Counted from the first letter of the stretch, positions 1-10,954 are shown. The stretch is DNA of 64,000 nucleotides from Perognathus longimembris pacificus (GCF_023159225.1 NC_063162.1:86705438-86769437); one strand, 5' to 3'. A program made the numbers and translations. The notes: generated from the letters alone by a model not told the origin.

Positions 1-112
1 ACAGAGGCAAAGGAGAGGGCGTGTAAGGACACAGAGGAAGAAATGAGGGAGAGGCAGAGGAGGGAGAGAAGAAAAGAGGGAGAGAAGAAAAGAGGGAGAG
101 AGGAATGGAAAG
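1..112. repeat. Purine-rich low-complexity tract
   Basis: Almost pure A/G sequence. Its right end repeats a 17-base GA-rich unit (gagggagagaagaaaag) at least twice, so it is a degenerate minisatellite-like tract. No gene signal. Confidence 0.75.
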
Positions 113-127
113 AATCAAGCACAGGCC

Positions 128-720
128 TCATTTCCTATCAATTTTGAATTTTCCTAAACTCAATTATAACTTTAAGAAAACAATATGTCAGGCTTCAATC
201 TATTTAATATCATTTGGAAACTTAAACTATGTTCATCTTTGATTGTAGTCATCTAGTCATTCAAACTGGAATTACATGCTATCTTTTTTAATATTATTTG
301 AAAAGTTTTCATTCTTATTTTTCTTTTTTTAAATTGGTCAATTATTTTGATGTTTATATGTAGACATAAAAAGAGGAATAAAGGGACATTTTTGACTTGG
401 AAAGAAATAAACTTTGTAGGACAATTTCTTTATTTTATGTTTTTATTTTCCCAAGGGTCTGGTGTCTTGGAATCTGCCCTTTGAACTAACTTTTATTTTT
501 TACTTACACTTCTCAGAGTATCAAGATGATTTGAATGAAATGGAAGGGGGTAAACTGTTTTAAGTGATGAAAAAATCTTTAAAAATGTGACATGGAAAAA
601 TGCAAGACACCATTCTACTTTAAGGCTTATGCTGAATAGTGATTTTGTGTTTGTGGTCAAAATTGACTGTGAAGTATCATAGGCAGGAGGAATCAAATAA
701 TGAATTGCATGGAAAATATA
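128..720. other. AT-rich sequence, nothing assigned
   Basis: AT-rich unique-looking sequence. No SINE boxes, splice-bounded exon or structured RNA recognised on either strand. Confidence 0.5.
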
Positions 721-740
721 CACATCTCTTCCTTCCTTCC

Positions 741-959
741 TTTTTTTTTTTTTTTTTTTTTTTTTTGCACCAGTTCTGGAGCCTGAACTCAGGGCTTGAG
801 CACTGTCCCTGGCTTCTTTTTGTTTCAGGCTAGCATTCTACTACTTGAGCCACAGCGCCACTTCTGGCTTTTTCTATATATGTGGTGCTGAGGAATCCAA
901 CCTAGGGCTTTATGCATATGAGGCAAGCATTCTACCACTAGGCCAAATTTCCAGCCCCC
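741..959 (-). mobile_element. IDL-Geo SINE, full length, minus strand
   Basis: Read on the minus strand it runs from an ID/tRNA-Ala-like head (its complement ends at ccagcccc, 959) through the Geo right half to a tail seen here as a 26-base T run at 741-766. The Geo half is marked by the complement of gtggctcaagtag and of ccctgagttcaag. Several CpGs are mutated (for example ggaatccaacc in place of the B-box complement), so this is an older copy. Confidence 0.9.
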
Positions 960-1324
960 ATCCTTTCTTTCTATTGTAGGATGTTAGAAAATACACACAC
1001 TGAATTCTACACGAAGGGCATTTAAGTCTCATCTTGAAAATGTGCTTATTGAAGTATATGGGACATGTTCCCCATCCTCTCTTGAGCACTGAACAGGGAT
1101 TTTTATATTGACATATAGCACTTTGTATTTGAATGTTCTATTTCCTTTACCTTCTTGCATCTCCTTGGTCTTTGGGCAGTCTCTGAGAATTGGGAGAAAT
1201 ATTGTCACTAACAATAGGTAGTACTTCCTGAAGATTTTCCCTGAGGCTTTTCCCTTTCTCTGATCTAAGCTTCTTAGATATATCATAGCCTTCTATCCTT
1301 ACTTTGACCTCATAGAGTAGATTT
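960..1324. other. Unassigned stretch
   Basis: Between an IDL-Geo and a MIR. No recognisable repeat or exon seen. Confidence 0.4.
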
Positions 1325-1445
1325 TGTTAATAATATTCCCATTTTACAGTTGAGGAAACTAAGGCATCATGGCATAACATTACTTGCCCAAGGAAGCAGT
1401 GTTTGTATGGGAGTAACAGGCTTTCAATCCAGGCACTCTGCTTAC
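1325..1445 (-). mobile_element. MIR SINE relic, minus strand
   Basis: The stretch cattttacagttgaggaaac followed by acttgcccaagg and a degraded 'cagagccaggattc'-type block is the complement of the MIR core and 3' half. MIR is an ancient mammalian tRNA-derived SINE; divergence here is high, as expected. Confidence 0.8.
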
Positions 1446-1839
1446 AAAGCATTTGTTCATAAGCAGCTATTCTTAACACACACACCCCAACACACACATG
1501 CTCCACAGCCCGAGAGGAAAGGGCCACAGTGTTTGGGGATGGAGATGGTAGTATAATAATGTGAAGGAGGCACAAGGGGGTGCTTCTGGTTTGGAAATCA
1601 TAGTTATGTGATCTGGGTGCTGGTTTCACTGTAACTTCTAGGAAACTCATGGGACAGTGCTTTTGTATCTGTATAGTGCATTTCAATACTATTAAATAAA
1701 AATAGTAATTAAGGTTACATATATATATACCCAAGCGTAAGTTGGAATATCTGTTGGATATTCAGTAATAATCTGCTTGTGGAAAACCTCTCTAATGGAT
1801 GGAACTTTGCCCATGCTTAGGTGGCCTAGCTGGGGGCTG
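1446..1839. other. Unassigned stretch
   Basis: Contains a short broken CA-rich patch near 1479-1500 and a TA run at 1719-1728. No gene or element recognised. Confidence 0.4.
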
Positions 1840-2030
1840 AAATGTACAGGCTGGAGCCAGACTGTCTGGGCTGGAGGTTAGGCACCACCACTAGGTGATT
1901 TGGGAAAAATGATGTGATCTCTGTCCAGTTCTCAGTTTGCTCATCTCTAAAACTGGGACTGGCTTATTCCTGTGTTACAGATTGAATTAATGGAGCTAAG
2001 TTAAATAAAGATTTAGGAGCATTGTGGAAG
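1840..2030 (+). mobile_element. MIR SINE relic, plus strand
   Basis: Shows the MIR order: a 'ggagccagactgtctggg' block, a degraded 'gtgacctt' block, 'cagtttgctcatct-taaaactggga', then a 'gattgaattaatggagctaagt' block like the MIR 3' part. Good order over about 190 bases despite heavy divergence. Confidence 0.8.
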
Positions 2031-2090
2031 CAGGCTCCTGGTGTCTAATGCCATGGGGTCTTTGTAATTAGTTAAACTTTGTGGCAAAAC

Positions 2091-2329
2091 AAAGGTGTAA
2101 TGGAGGGGCTGGGGATATAGCCTAGTGGCAAGAGTGCCTGCCTCGGATACACGAGGCCCTAGGTTCGATTCCCCAGCACCACATATACAGAAAACAGCCA
2201 GAAGCGGCGCTGTGGCTCAAGTGGCAGAGTGCTAGCCTTGAGCGGGAAGAAGCCAGGGACGGTGCTCGGGCCCTGAGTCCAAGGCCCAGGACTGGCCAAA
2301 AAAAAAAAAAAAAAAAAAGGTGTAATGGA
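2091..2329 (+). mobile_element. Young IDL-Geo SINE with perfect target-site duplication
   Basis: The element body is 2105-2297 with an A tail at 2298-2318. It is flanked by identical 14-base target-site duplications (aaaggtgtaatgga, 2091-2104 and 2316-2329, the second sharing the end of the A tail). The ID half keeps a consensus RNA polymerase III B box (ggttcgattcc, 2162-2172) and an A-box-like block (tagcctagtgg). CpGs are intact through the Geo half. Perfect duplications and retained CpGs point to recent L1-mediated insertion. It is a SINE, not a tRNA gene. Confidence 0.93.
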
Positions 2330-2635
2330 CATCTCAGCCAGGCTCATAGTCCTCCTGTATTTAAAAGCCATTTTGTTAACAGGATTGTTAGTTTATGAGG
2401 AAGTCAGAATTCTAGGGAGAAGTAAATGAAGAAAGGAAAAAATGAGTGTCATGGGTAATTTGACTGGCTACTGAATCTTTCCTTGGCTCCATGGGTAGTA
2501 AACCAGTGAGGTCTGAAGTCTGTCTTGTCTCTAGCATCACTGTCACACAGAAGTAGTCCACAGTACCACCAGGAAACCTAAGCTATGTGTCCTTTCTTGT
2601 GCCCTTATACTCTTGATACCCTACCTTTTTTCACA
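2330..2635. other. Unassigned stretch
   Basis: Separates the young IDL-Geo from the mRNA-type retrocopy. No repeat or exon recognised. Confidence 0.4.
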
Positions 2636-2908
2636 AAGGCCTATCCTTTTTTTTTTTTTACAGAGTAGAAGAGACACATTTTATTGTATTGAAACCAAAC
2701 CTTAGAAGTGGGAGCAAAGTGGAAAATACAACACAGGGAGGTAAAGAGGTTTGAATGTAAACAGAGATCGGTAGAGATGTGGATAAGCAGGAGAAAGGAG
2801 TGGGCAGGGGAAGCCGGGAAGGAAGTGGAGAGTCCTCAGAGGGGAAATGCCCTGAAGTCTGACTTCTAAAGGACATACAGGTCTCAGCCAGGTAAGGCCT
2901 ATCCTTTT
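2636..2908 (-). pseudogene. Processed retrocopy of an mRNA 3' end (gene not identified)
   Basis: An insert of about 243 bp (2651-2893) is flanked by a perfect 15-base duplication, aaggcctatcctttt, at 2636-2650 and 2894-2908. Read on the minus strand the insert ends in a poly(A) tract (T run to 2660). A canonical AATAAA (complement at 2681-2686) lies about 20 bases upstream of that tract. The body is unlike any SINE or the L1 3' UTR seen elsewhere here. This is the layout of a 5'-truncated processed retrocopy limited to a 3' UTR. No coding sequence is recognisable, so the parent gene is unknown. Confidence 0.75.
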
Positions 2909-3427
2909 AATTGTGCCAATTATCAGCTTAATTTGCCACCATTCTCAAAGCAGAAAAATTAAACATGTCAGATGACATGTGGAAGAAAAGCTTTTCTGAT
3001 TTATTATGGAACACTTTTACAGACAAGAGTGATTTTTCTCCACTTGTTACATGTTGTCCCAGGCTTGATCTCATTTCAAGGCAGTAGGGCCATGTGCTCA
3101 ACTATTCCAGGTCCTGAGATGTCTGAGTACTTGGTCTGTCTGTATATTTGCACATTCAAATATGGTTGAAAAAGTGGAGCAAGTCTGTTGATTATAAAAT
3201 GAGAATGTAGGGGGAAACATTCTTTCCCTACAACCTTCACTTATAGGAATTTTAAGCTTCACAATGGCTATTTCTCAGTTGGGGGAAAAAAAAGATGTAG
3301 GGTCACATTGCAGTGAAATAAACCTTTGGTGTGACAAATCTGTATGCGCATTGGATTATCCATTTGGAGAGACATGTAGGACATTTGTGTTTGCAAGTTG
3401 CATACCGTTTAGTCTTCCTTTCTTTTA

Positions 3428-3428
<1 letters not shown>
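2909..3428. other. Unassigned stretch
   Basis: No repeat family or exon recognised. A retroposed insert lies to the left and a CA microsatellite to the right. Confidence 0.4.

Positions 3429-3429
<1 letters not shown>

Positions 3430-3481
<52 letters not shown>
3430..3481. repeat. (CA)n microsatellite
   Basis: About 26 uninterrupted CA units. A short open reading frame reading Thr-His repeats across it is an artefact. Confidence 0.97.
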
Positions 3482-3483
<2 letters not shown>

Positions 3484-4329
3484 TATAGAAAGGTCAGATT
3501 TGGGGCAATCCTTCTCCCGCTAGCTTTCAGATGTCACAAGCATAAGAAGGATAATTTAGGAGCCCCGATCTGGGTGATGGGTCTTGCAGAGCTGCCTGTC
3601 TGTTAGACCTGGAGGAAAGCTCAGCCCAAGCAAAGTAATTTACTACCCCAGGCGAGCTGAGCTCCCTGCAGGCGGCCCGACACAGCCACAGTTCTCCATA
3701 GAACTCCTGGTTTATGGGAGAGAACTGTAAGCCTAGAGACAGGATAAGTTATGGCTTTCCAGTGGCTTCCCCCTTCTCCTTTTCCTTGTTGTGATATTTA
3801 TTATATGTGGAAAAGGATGAGAAGGTTCTCTTTGCCAACTTTTGAACTCTCTAAATTCATGACTCTGAGTTTTGAACCATCCCTGAACCAGCCTGTATTT
3901 GAGTTCCTTAACATCCTGTAGCTTCTTGTTTTGAATCGACAAAGGCTCTATAAGATTTATCTAAAAGGCTGGAAACAATTCCTTAAACATCAAATCATTT
4001 TTTTAAAGAATGAGTAAAATATTTTGATGAGGTCAAGTAAAAATGAATTGAAAACATAGACTATAAGTTCCCCTACATTTATGCAGTAAGTTTGTGCTGA
4101 GTTGTGATTAGATTTTATTGGCTTCAGAGTTGATAAGAAATAATGGAGCAAGTGAAAGACCTGGACATATTTGTTCTTTGTTCTTTTTTATTTCTTTTGT
4201 TCATTCTTTACTATAAAATGAGCTCTGCTCAAGCTTTGAAAGCTGGAAAGAAGAGCAAAGGGCAGGAGGCATTCATAAGCAGGGTTTTGCCAAAAAAGAA
4301 CTCTGCGTTAGGAAATAGGACATTTTGGC
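3482..4329. other. Unassigned stretch
   Basis: The 3610-3700 part is relatively GC-rich for the window (ccccaggcgagctgagctccc) but carries no motif I can name. No coding signal. Confidence 0.4.
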
Positions 4330-4400
4330 TAAGGATTTAAATTCTTGATTTAATAGCTGTAACCTTAGGAGGTCAACTTAACTTTGAAATCTGTGCTGCC
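4330..4400 (+). mobile_element. Possible MIR fragment
   Basis: A short 'tagctgtaacctta-gaggtcaactta-c' block resembles the MIR core (tagctgtgtgaccttgggcaagt). It is too short for a firm call. Confidence 0.4.
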
Positions 4401-4722
4401 TAGCTTTCCACCATACTAGAGCAGCTCATCTCCTTCACACCTGCCTCTTGTCTGGTGTTTCCTTTCCCACCTTCAAACCCTGTCCTTAAGAATCCTTGGG
4501 GTTTTTTTGGGTCTAGTATTTTCTATGGCCAATTGCCTTAAATATGTCTGTTGAAAGTCAGCCTCAGGGATGTGCAGGCAACTCTGCTAGGCAGTCTAAG
4601 ATAAAGTAGAGGAAATCCAAGCTATTCTGTTCTGCTGTTCCTGGGGCCCAGGACCAGGGTCCAAGAGCAGAGGCCTTGGAAATCAGAGGGGTATGTGGTT
4701 TGTGGTAGAGTGTCTGCCAGAT

Positions 4723-4937
4723 CCGGACATCAGTAGCTAATGCTTATAATCCTAGCTACTCTGAAGGCTGAGATTTGAGGATCAAAGTTCAAAGCCAACC
4801 CAAGCAGGAAAGACTATGAGACTCTAATTAACTAGCAAAAGGCTGGAAGTAGAGTTCTCATTCAAGTGGTACAGCACTAACCTTGAGCACTTAAAGCTGA
4901 AGCATTGGGGTCTTGAGTTCAAGCCCCAGTACCAGCA
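4723..4937 (+). mobile_element. B1-Geo SINE, plus strand
   Basis: The 7SL/B1-like left half (gctaatgcttataatcctagctactc, broken by mutations) leads through the attaact linker to the Geo half (tcaagtggtacagcacta; cttgagttcaagccccagtacc). Its 3' tail passes directly into the GGAA/GGGA microsatellite that follows. Confidence 0.85.
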
Positions 4938-5075
4938 TGGAAGGAAGGAAGGAAGGGAGGAGGGAGGGAGGGAGGGAGGGAGGGAGGGAGGGAGGGAGGG
5001 AGGGAGGGAGGGAGGGTAGGAAGGAAGGAAGGAAGGAAGGAAGGAAGGAAGGAAGGAAAGAAGGAAGAAAAGAAT
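4938..5075. repeat. (GGAA)n/(GGGA)n compound microsatellite
   Basis: Starts at the 3' end of a B1-Geo SINE and runs about 138 bases as GGAA units, GGGA units, then GGAA again. Most simply an expanded SINE tail. Confidence 0.93.
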
Positions 5076-5111
5076 GTCTTGCCAAATGAATGACTCAGAT
5101 GCTGTTCAAAC

Positions 5112-5370
5112 TAGGCAGTAGTGGCTCATGTCTGTAATCTTAACTATTTAGGAAGCTGAGATCCAAGGACTGTGGTTCTAAGCTAGCCCAGGGAGGAAAG
5201 TCCACAAGTCTCTTATCTGCAGTTAGCCACCAAAAAGCTGGAAGGGGAGCTGTGGCTCAAGTAGTAGGGTGCTAGCCTTGAGTGGAAAAACTAAAAGATA
5301 GTGCTTAGGCTTTGAGTTCAAGCCCCAGGACCACCACAAAAACAAAAGCAAAAATAAAAACAAGAAAATC
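5112..5370 (+). mobile_element. B1-Geo SINE, plus strand
   Basis: B1-like head (gtagtggctcatgtctgtaatc), linker with ccaccaaaaagctggaag, Geo half (gctgtggctcaagtag; gagttcaagccccaggacca), then an A-rich tail to about 5370. Complete and easy to align with the copies at 11025 and 19231. Confidence 0.9.
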
Positions 5371-5639
5371 AATATCATTGGGTTGACCTCATGTGTCTGG
5401 GAGAGAGGAACCACAAAGGAATATTGCCTTTGGTATTAACATTCTCCAAAACACAACTGGGAAAATGACTTGCTATGTTCTATGGGTCTACCTTATTTCC
5501 CCACATGATAGGCTCACCTGCTAGGGAGGTGAAGGCGAAGTAGATGTCAGAAATCCACCAAAAACCTTTAGGGTCCACTAGTTTCAAAGTGAACACTCAA
5601 GAAAAGCACCACACACAAGCACAATGGCTTTGGAGTATC
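5371..5639. other. Unassigned stretch
   Basis: No repeat or exon recognised. Confidence 0.35.
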
Positions 5640-6300
5640 AGAAGCAGTTGGTGTGTGGGAACCAGGCTTGCGCGCCATGCAGTTAGTGAACAGCTCCAGA
5701 TTCCATCTTCACTCATTCTTGGGGAGGAAAACAAGGCTGTGTGATGACAGAATATGCCACAAAGAAACTGCCAAGAAAAATCTCTTTGCCCAGCCCTGGC
5801 CCTGGAGTCCCTCAGCCAGCCGAGATTATCTAAAGTACGCGTCCTTAGAGAGAGCAGGCATTCTCTTCTACCGCAGACTGTCAAACCTCCCATTCGCCTG
5901 TTTGAAAAGCTGCAGAGAATTAAACCTAGAAGCTTTTCAGGGGGAGAGGAGAGAGTCCTCGAGGGGCACTTTGTTTGCTTTGGTTTCTATCTCCCTCCCT
6001 GGAATGCAGTAAAAACCTGGAGAAGTCAGCACGCAGAGACTAGGCCTTATGAGAACCAGCCCCCGCCCCCCCCCTATGCCAAAGTGAAGAGCGAGGAGCT
6101 GTTTCTGGGTTCTGGTTTTATAATCATTTCTGTTTATAGTCAGAAAGAAATATCCCTCTTCTTGAATTCAGCACATGGAGTCTTTGCTTCCCCGTTCCTC
6201 TCCTTATACAAACATTATAGACCCGGGCACATCAATGGGTTATTATTGAGCAGCTAATGTTAAATACAGACGGAGGCTGCTCCTTGAATGGCATGTCTGT
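5640..6300. promoter_or_regulatory. Candidate conserved non-coding element (inference)
   Basis: About 660 bases free of recognisable repeats, retaining several CpGs (gcgcgcc, aagtacgcgtcc, cctcgagg, acccgggc) in otherwise CpG-poor surroundings. The 3' part has an AT-rich TAAT-containing motif mix (aatgggttattattgagcagctaatgttaa). Open reading frames of up to 167 codons overlap here but show no domain, no codon periodicity I can see and several competing frames. I therefore favour a regulatory or otherwise constrained element over an exon. Conservation has not been checked. Confidence 0.3.
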
Positions 6301-6563
6301 GTGGCTCAGGTGGTGAAAGTCCCACTCATGCACAGGAGGTGATGAGTGCACAGGGCAGCCACCAGAGGCAAAATACTTGGTCAGATGGGTCGAGGGCAGA
6401 GTGACTTCTATGCTCTTTGGAAAGTTCACTAGAGGGTAGGAGGGATAGGGAGGGGATCAAAACTCAATGTGTAAACCACTGACTCCTGGAACATTGATTG
6501 TAGCCAGGATCCTAGGAAAGGAGAGGCAGGGAGGAGAGACTTGGGTCTGAGGGCTGGCCTTTG

Positions 6564-6569
<6 letters not shown>

Positions 6570-6606
<37 letters not shown>
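6570..6606. repeat. (CT)n microsatellite
   Basis: About 18 CT units, followed by a short C run at 6611-6619. Confidence 0.95.
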
Positions 6607-6609
<3 letters not shown>

Positions 6610-6674
6610 GCCCCCCCCCACAATCCTACTTTCTCCTAGCTCAGATTTTTAAAATTTTTATTTGCTTATTCATT

Positions 6675-6676
<2 letters not shown>

Positions 6677-6728
<52 letters not shown>
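6677..6728. repeat. (GT)n microsatellite at a SINE tail
   Basis: About 26 GT units abutting the 3' end of the minus-strand B1-Geo at 6729, so it corresponds to an (AC)n SINE tail. Confidence 0.95.
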
Positions 6729-6731
<3 letters not shown>

Positions 6732-6920
6732 GAGGCTTGAGGGCCAAGGCACTCCCTCCCTTAGCTTTTTTCTCCACTCAGGGCTGGTGCTCTATCATTT
6801 GAACCACACCTCCAATTTCAATTTTTGCTAGTTAATTGGAGATAAGAGCATCATAGACTTTTCTGCCCAGGCTGCTGGCTTGGAACCAAGATTGCAAGCA
6901 TGAGCCACCACTGCCCAGTT
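6729..6920 (-). mobile_element. B1-Geo SINE, minus strand
   Basis: The complement shows Geo features (tactgaggcttgagggcc; gctggtgctctatcatttgaacc), the linker ttaattggagataagag and the B1 head complement (gcatgagccaccactgcccag). Confidence 0.85.
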
Positions 6921-7053
6921 CCTATTTTTATTTTTATAAAACCCCAGAACGATGATGACAAGCAAGGAAGAATTCCAAGTGTTATCCTAGCTGGAACTTT
7001 GTGGGATCATTTTTATTAGGATCTAGTGGACTTTCTGACCCTGGATTTTCCTT

Positions 7054-7282
7054 TGTTTTTGTGTCAGTACTGCAGCTTGAACTCAAGGCCTGGCACGCTC
7101 ACTTGGCTTTTGGGCTCAAGGCTGGTGCTCTGCCACTTGAGCCATACCTCTACTCCAAGTTTATTGTGTTTACTTGGAGATAAGTCTGATGAACCTTTCT
7201 GCTCTGGTGGCTTTGAACTGTGATCCTCTGGTCTCAGCCTTCTGAGTTTGTAGGATTACAGGCATGAGCCACTAGTCCCTGG
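7054..7282 (-). mobile_element. B1-Geo SINE, minus strand
   Basis: Complement of the Geo 3' end (cagtactgcagcttgaactc), Geo A-box region (gccacttgagccatacctc), linker and B1 head (ggattacaggcatgagccac). Full length. The overlapping open reading frames are artefacts of the SINE. Confidence 0.9.
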
Positions 7283-7654
7283 CTCTGACCCTGGAATTTG
7301 AGTTTACTCGGATCCTTGTGGGGAGAGGATGTAACAAGGAGGAGAAAATAAGTATAGAAGGTTGAACAAGCTAGCTTAAAGAGAGAGGGTTGCTAGAGTC
7401 AGCCAGGCTCCTACAGCTTAACCAGGTCACACATTTCTGCCTTCCTCCTCAGCACCTGCCCAATTCTGCACACACTGCACTGTAGAACCCTGGGGCACTG
7501 TGGTAGGCATTTGGGGGAGATGGGGCCTGAGGCTCTCTTTGAACATGGCTTTGAATTAGATCTGCAGTTGCCCAGGTGAGGCACTGGCAGGGCCCAAGAC
7601 ACTGAGTCACTGCCCTGCTAACAAGCAAACTTTCCATCTCTTCTTAATCGGCAG
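7283..7654. other. Unassigned stretch
   Basis: No repeat or exon recognised; overlapping minus-strand frames of about 60 codons have no domain. Confidence 0.35.
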
Positions 7655-7760
7655 TTTTTCACTGAGTTTATGAGAATCATAGCTTCTCTCTTCACCTCAC
7701 AAGGGTGTCATGAAAATGAAAAAGTTAATGCTTTTTGATAGGTGCTGTCATGCTCAGTTG
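7655..7760 (+). mobile_element. MIR-like fragment, plus strand
   Basis: Resembles the MIR 3' half: 'cctcacaagggtgtcatgaa' followed by an aaatg-ttaatgc block and 'gtgctgtcatgc'. Highly diverged. Confidence 0.5.
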
Positions 7761-8772
7761 ACAGGCACAGCAATATTACATTTATGATTATGTTTCTCGC
7801 CCTGTCCCTGTATGCCCATTGTCCTTCTCACATTATGGAGATAAGCATGGTCTCTATGGGAAAAGACAACAGCAGGGACTCCTAAGGAAAATGTTCATGG
7901 GCCACACAGGACAGTGACTTCAAATTAGTTTCTGTGGGCATTGAGTGTTGGTTTGTTCCACAGTGAGGAAATCTGGGAACCAGCTGCCTGGAACATAATG
8001 GTAGAGGTGTGGCAGGGTGGAGGTAGAACCAACATAGTCTAAATAATAGTCTGAACAGTGTAAAACTGAGCTCAGTCACAAATGTATGTGGCCATGAAAG
8101 TATTTGAAATGTGACTAAACTGAAGTGTGCTCTCTACATGTGAAACACACACTGGCTTTTGAAAGACATGCAATGAAAAGAATTGTAAAATACCAAATTG
8201 ACAGTTCATTCCCAGTGATCACCTACCGAGATACTATTTTGTTAAATATCTTACTATGTATGATTGTTTCTTTTAATTTTTTTAATATAGCTACTAAAAG
8301 TATAATTGTGCCTTTATTTATACATTGCATTTTATTTCTACTGGATAACATTTTACATAAACAGCAAGGCTTTTACTATGAGAAATGCAGAGTTTCTCTC
8401 CTAATCCATGAAGCAGGTCCAAGTTGACTCTTCTGTCTGTATTGGTAGGAAAAAAACTGAAATTCATAAAAGAAAGATTATAGTATGTCCTGTCTAATGA
8501 ATTCTTGGAGTTATCTCTACTTTATAATTCTGTACATTTTAGGAAACTGGTGACAATAAAAGCAAGTCTTATCTATAGAAAGGCAAATTTGTATCTGGTG
8601 AAATATAACTGATTACTGCTTGTGATTGGCAACTTCTGCATCTCCTTAGAAATTCATTTCACCCTTCCTTATTGCCCAAATATGTCTGATTTGATCTGTT
8701 GGCAGCATCTTACTTATCCCTCACTAATTAATGAATTGATGAGTTAAGTTTATCTTTGTATATTGCTTTTGT
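7761..8772. other. About 1 kb with nothing assigned
   Basis: AT-rich from 8200 onward. A 100-codon frame at 8125-8427 has no domain or codon signal. No SINE boxes seen. Confidence 0.4.
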
Positions 8773-8774
8773 TG

Positions 8775-9292
<518 letters not shown>

Positions 9293-9798
9293 CTCAGAAC
9301 TTAGGAGTTCACAGTGATCCCAATGAATAGACCTCCTTTCCTCTTTCCTTTAAAACCCCAGCCAATTCTCTGGCTCTAGTGATGGAGTAACATTTGGCGT
9401 CTGAGATGGAATACACAGCACATTTTTGCATAGAAAAGTATTTATCTGATAGTTGATTCATGCCTAGACACTATTCAAATATAAAGCAAGCTAAGTGGTG
9501 TGTCATCTTGTGAGCCAGTAAGAGAATATTCCTATTCACTGGGCCATTTGGTTCTCAAAAAAAAATATGCTGAGGTACGAATAACAAAAGAAAAAGCCTA
9601 CAATTCATGTAATTTGTGTACTGTGAGTATTTAACAGGCACCCGATTACATTAAATCTCTATGATTTAATGGTAACACATATTTAAGAGAGAGTGAATTG
9701 CCACAGATTTTTGTTCCTGCTTGTATGTTTTCTCAGCATTAACAAACCAGTCCCAATCTTATTTTTCTCTTACTATCCTTTTCTAAAATGAAAAAATA
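9293..9798. other. Unassigned stretch
   Basis: No repeat or exon recognised. Confidence 0.4.
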
Positions 9799-10007
9799 GG
9801 GGCTGGAAATACAGCCTAGTGGCAAGAGTGCTTATTTCATATACATGACGCCCTGGGTTCAATTCCTCAGCACCACATATACAGAAAATGGCCAGAAGTG
9901 GCACTGTGGCTCAAGTGGCAGAGTGCTAGCCTTGAGCAAAAAGAAGCCAGGGACAGTGCTCAGGTCCTGAGTTCAAGGCCCAGGACTGGCAAAAATAATA
10001 ATAATAA
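9799..10007 (+). mobile_element. IDL-Geo SINE, plus strand
   Basis: ID half from ggggctggaaatacagcc with a mutated B box (ggttcaattcc), Geo half (gtggctcaagtggcagagtg; ctgagttcaaggcccagg) and an (ATA)n-type tail. Full length. Confidence 0.93.
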
Positions 10008-10622
10008 TTTCAAAGCAAGACAAAACAATATAAGCAAGGCACACTATTTTGCATTTTAATTCATTACTATGAGTTGAATTCAATAAATATGACCAAATTA
10101 AAAATATGAAATTGATAATTTCATATAATTTTCTTTTTAAGTTTGGAAATGCCACACTAGATGTATATGTTTTCTTGTTCTTCTTTAAAAAAGCAGTTGC
10201 CTTTTGTTAAAGCAGAAATATGATTAAATTTTGTGACTATTTGACTCAAATATTTAATGATTTATAGTACAGTAGAGAAGTCTACTGGCCTATAACAGCA
10301 GAATGTATTATATACATAAACATACAAATAAAAAGCATATTATATACATATATATATGCATGTATAGAAAACTATAATCCTGAATATTAAACACTCTATC
10401 AACAGAAGAGTCCACACAGATGCAAGATTTTCACTTGCACAATCTTCACATACATAATTACTTTGTGTTTTCTTTGGGAAATAACACAAAGAAGTTTTGT
10501 GGTATGAATAAACCCATTGACTCAAGTATTTTTAACAACATGATTTCCTTTGTGACATAATCAAAAACACCAAAACATATTTTAATATTAAAAATTATTA
10601 CAGATGTGAAAGTAATCAACAA
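10008..10622. other. AT-rich unassigned stretch
   Basis: Very AT-rich with short TATATA runs near 10310-10360. No element recognised. Confidence 0.4.
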
Positions 10623-10929
10623 GATGTGCTGGCACATACCTGCAAACTCAGCTCCTTGTGAGGCAGCAGTCAGGAGGATCACAGTTCAAGGCAACTCTGA
10701 GATGCAAAACTAGTGAGTTCCTCATCTCAATGGTAGTACCATTCTGTAATCCCAGTGACATAGTAGGTTTAATTAAGTAGGAGTATGTTGCTCTAAGAAG
10801 AGGCTTGTCAAGGGCAAAAAGAGGGAGAACTTATATGAAAAATAACTAAAGCAAAAGATAGGGGCATACTCCAAGGAAAAGAGCACCTGCTAGCAAGCAT
10901 GAGACTCTGAGTTCAAACTCTAGTTTCAC
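10623..10929 (+). mobile_element. B1-dID-type dimeric SINE, diverged, plus strand
   Basis: A B1-like left half (tgctggcacatacctgcaaac; aggaggatcacagttcaagg) is followed after a long linker by a tRNA-like dID half: gcacctgctagcaagcatga and gactctgagttcaaactc. It lacks the extra block found between these two parts in the Geo half. B1-dID is known from several non-murid rodent lineages; this copy is older than the Geo-bearing SINEs here. Confidence 0.65.
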
Positions 10930-10954
10930 AGACAGGCAGACAGACAGACAGACA

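Noticed and set aside
2105..2180. tRNA-Ala gene
   Set aside because: The A and B boxes belong to the ID half of a SINE; no cloverleaf acceptor pairing, and the Geo half plus A tail and target duplication follow.
5754..6257. 167-codon plus-strand frame
   Set aside because: Overlaps a 119-codon frame on the same strand and a 98-codon one on the other, with no domain. The block may be regulatory but is not called coding.
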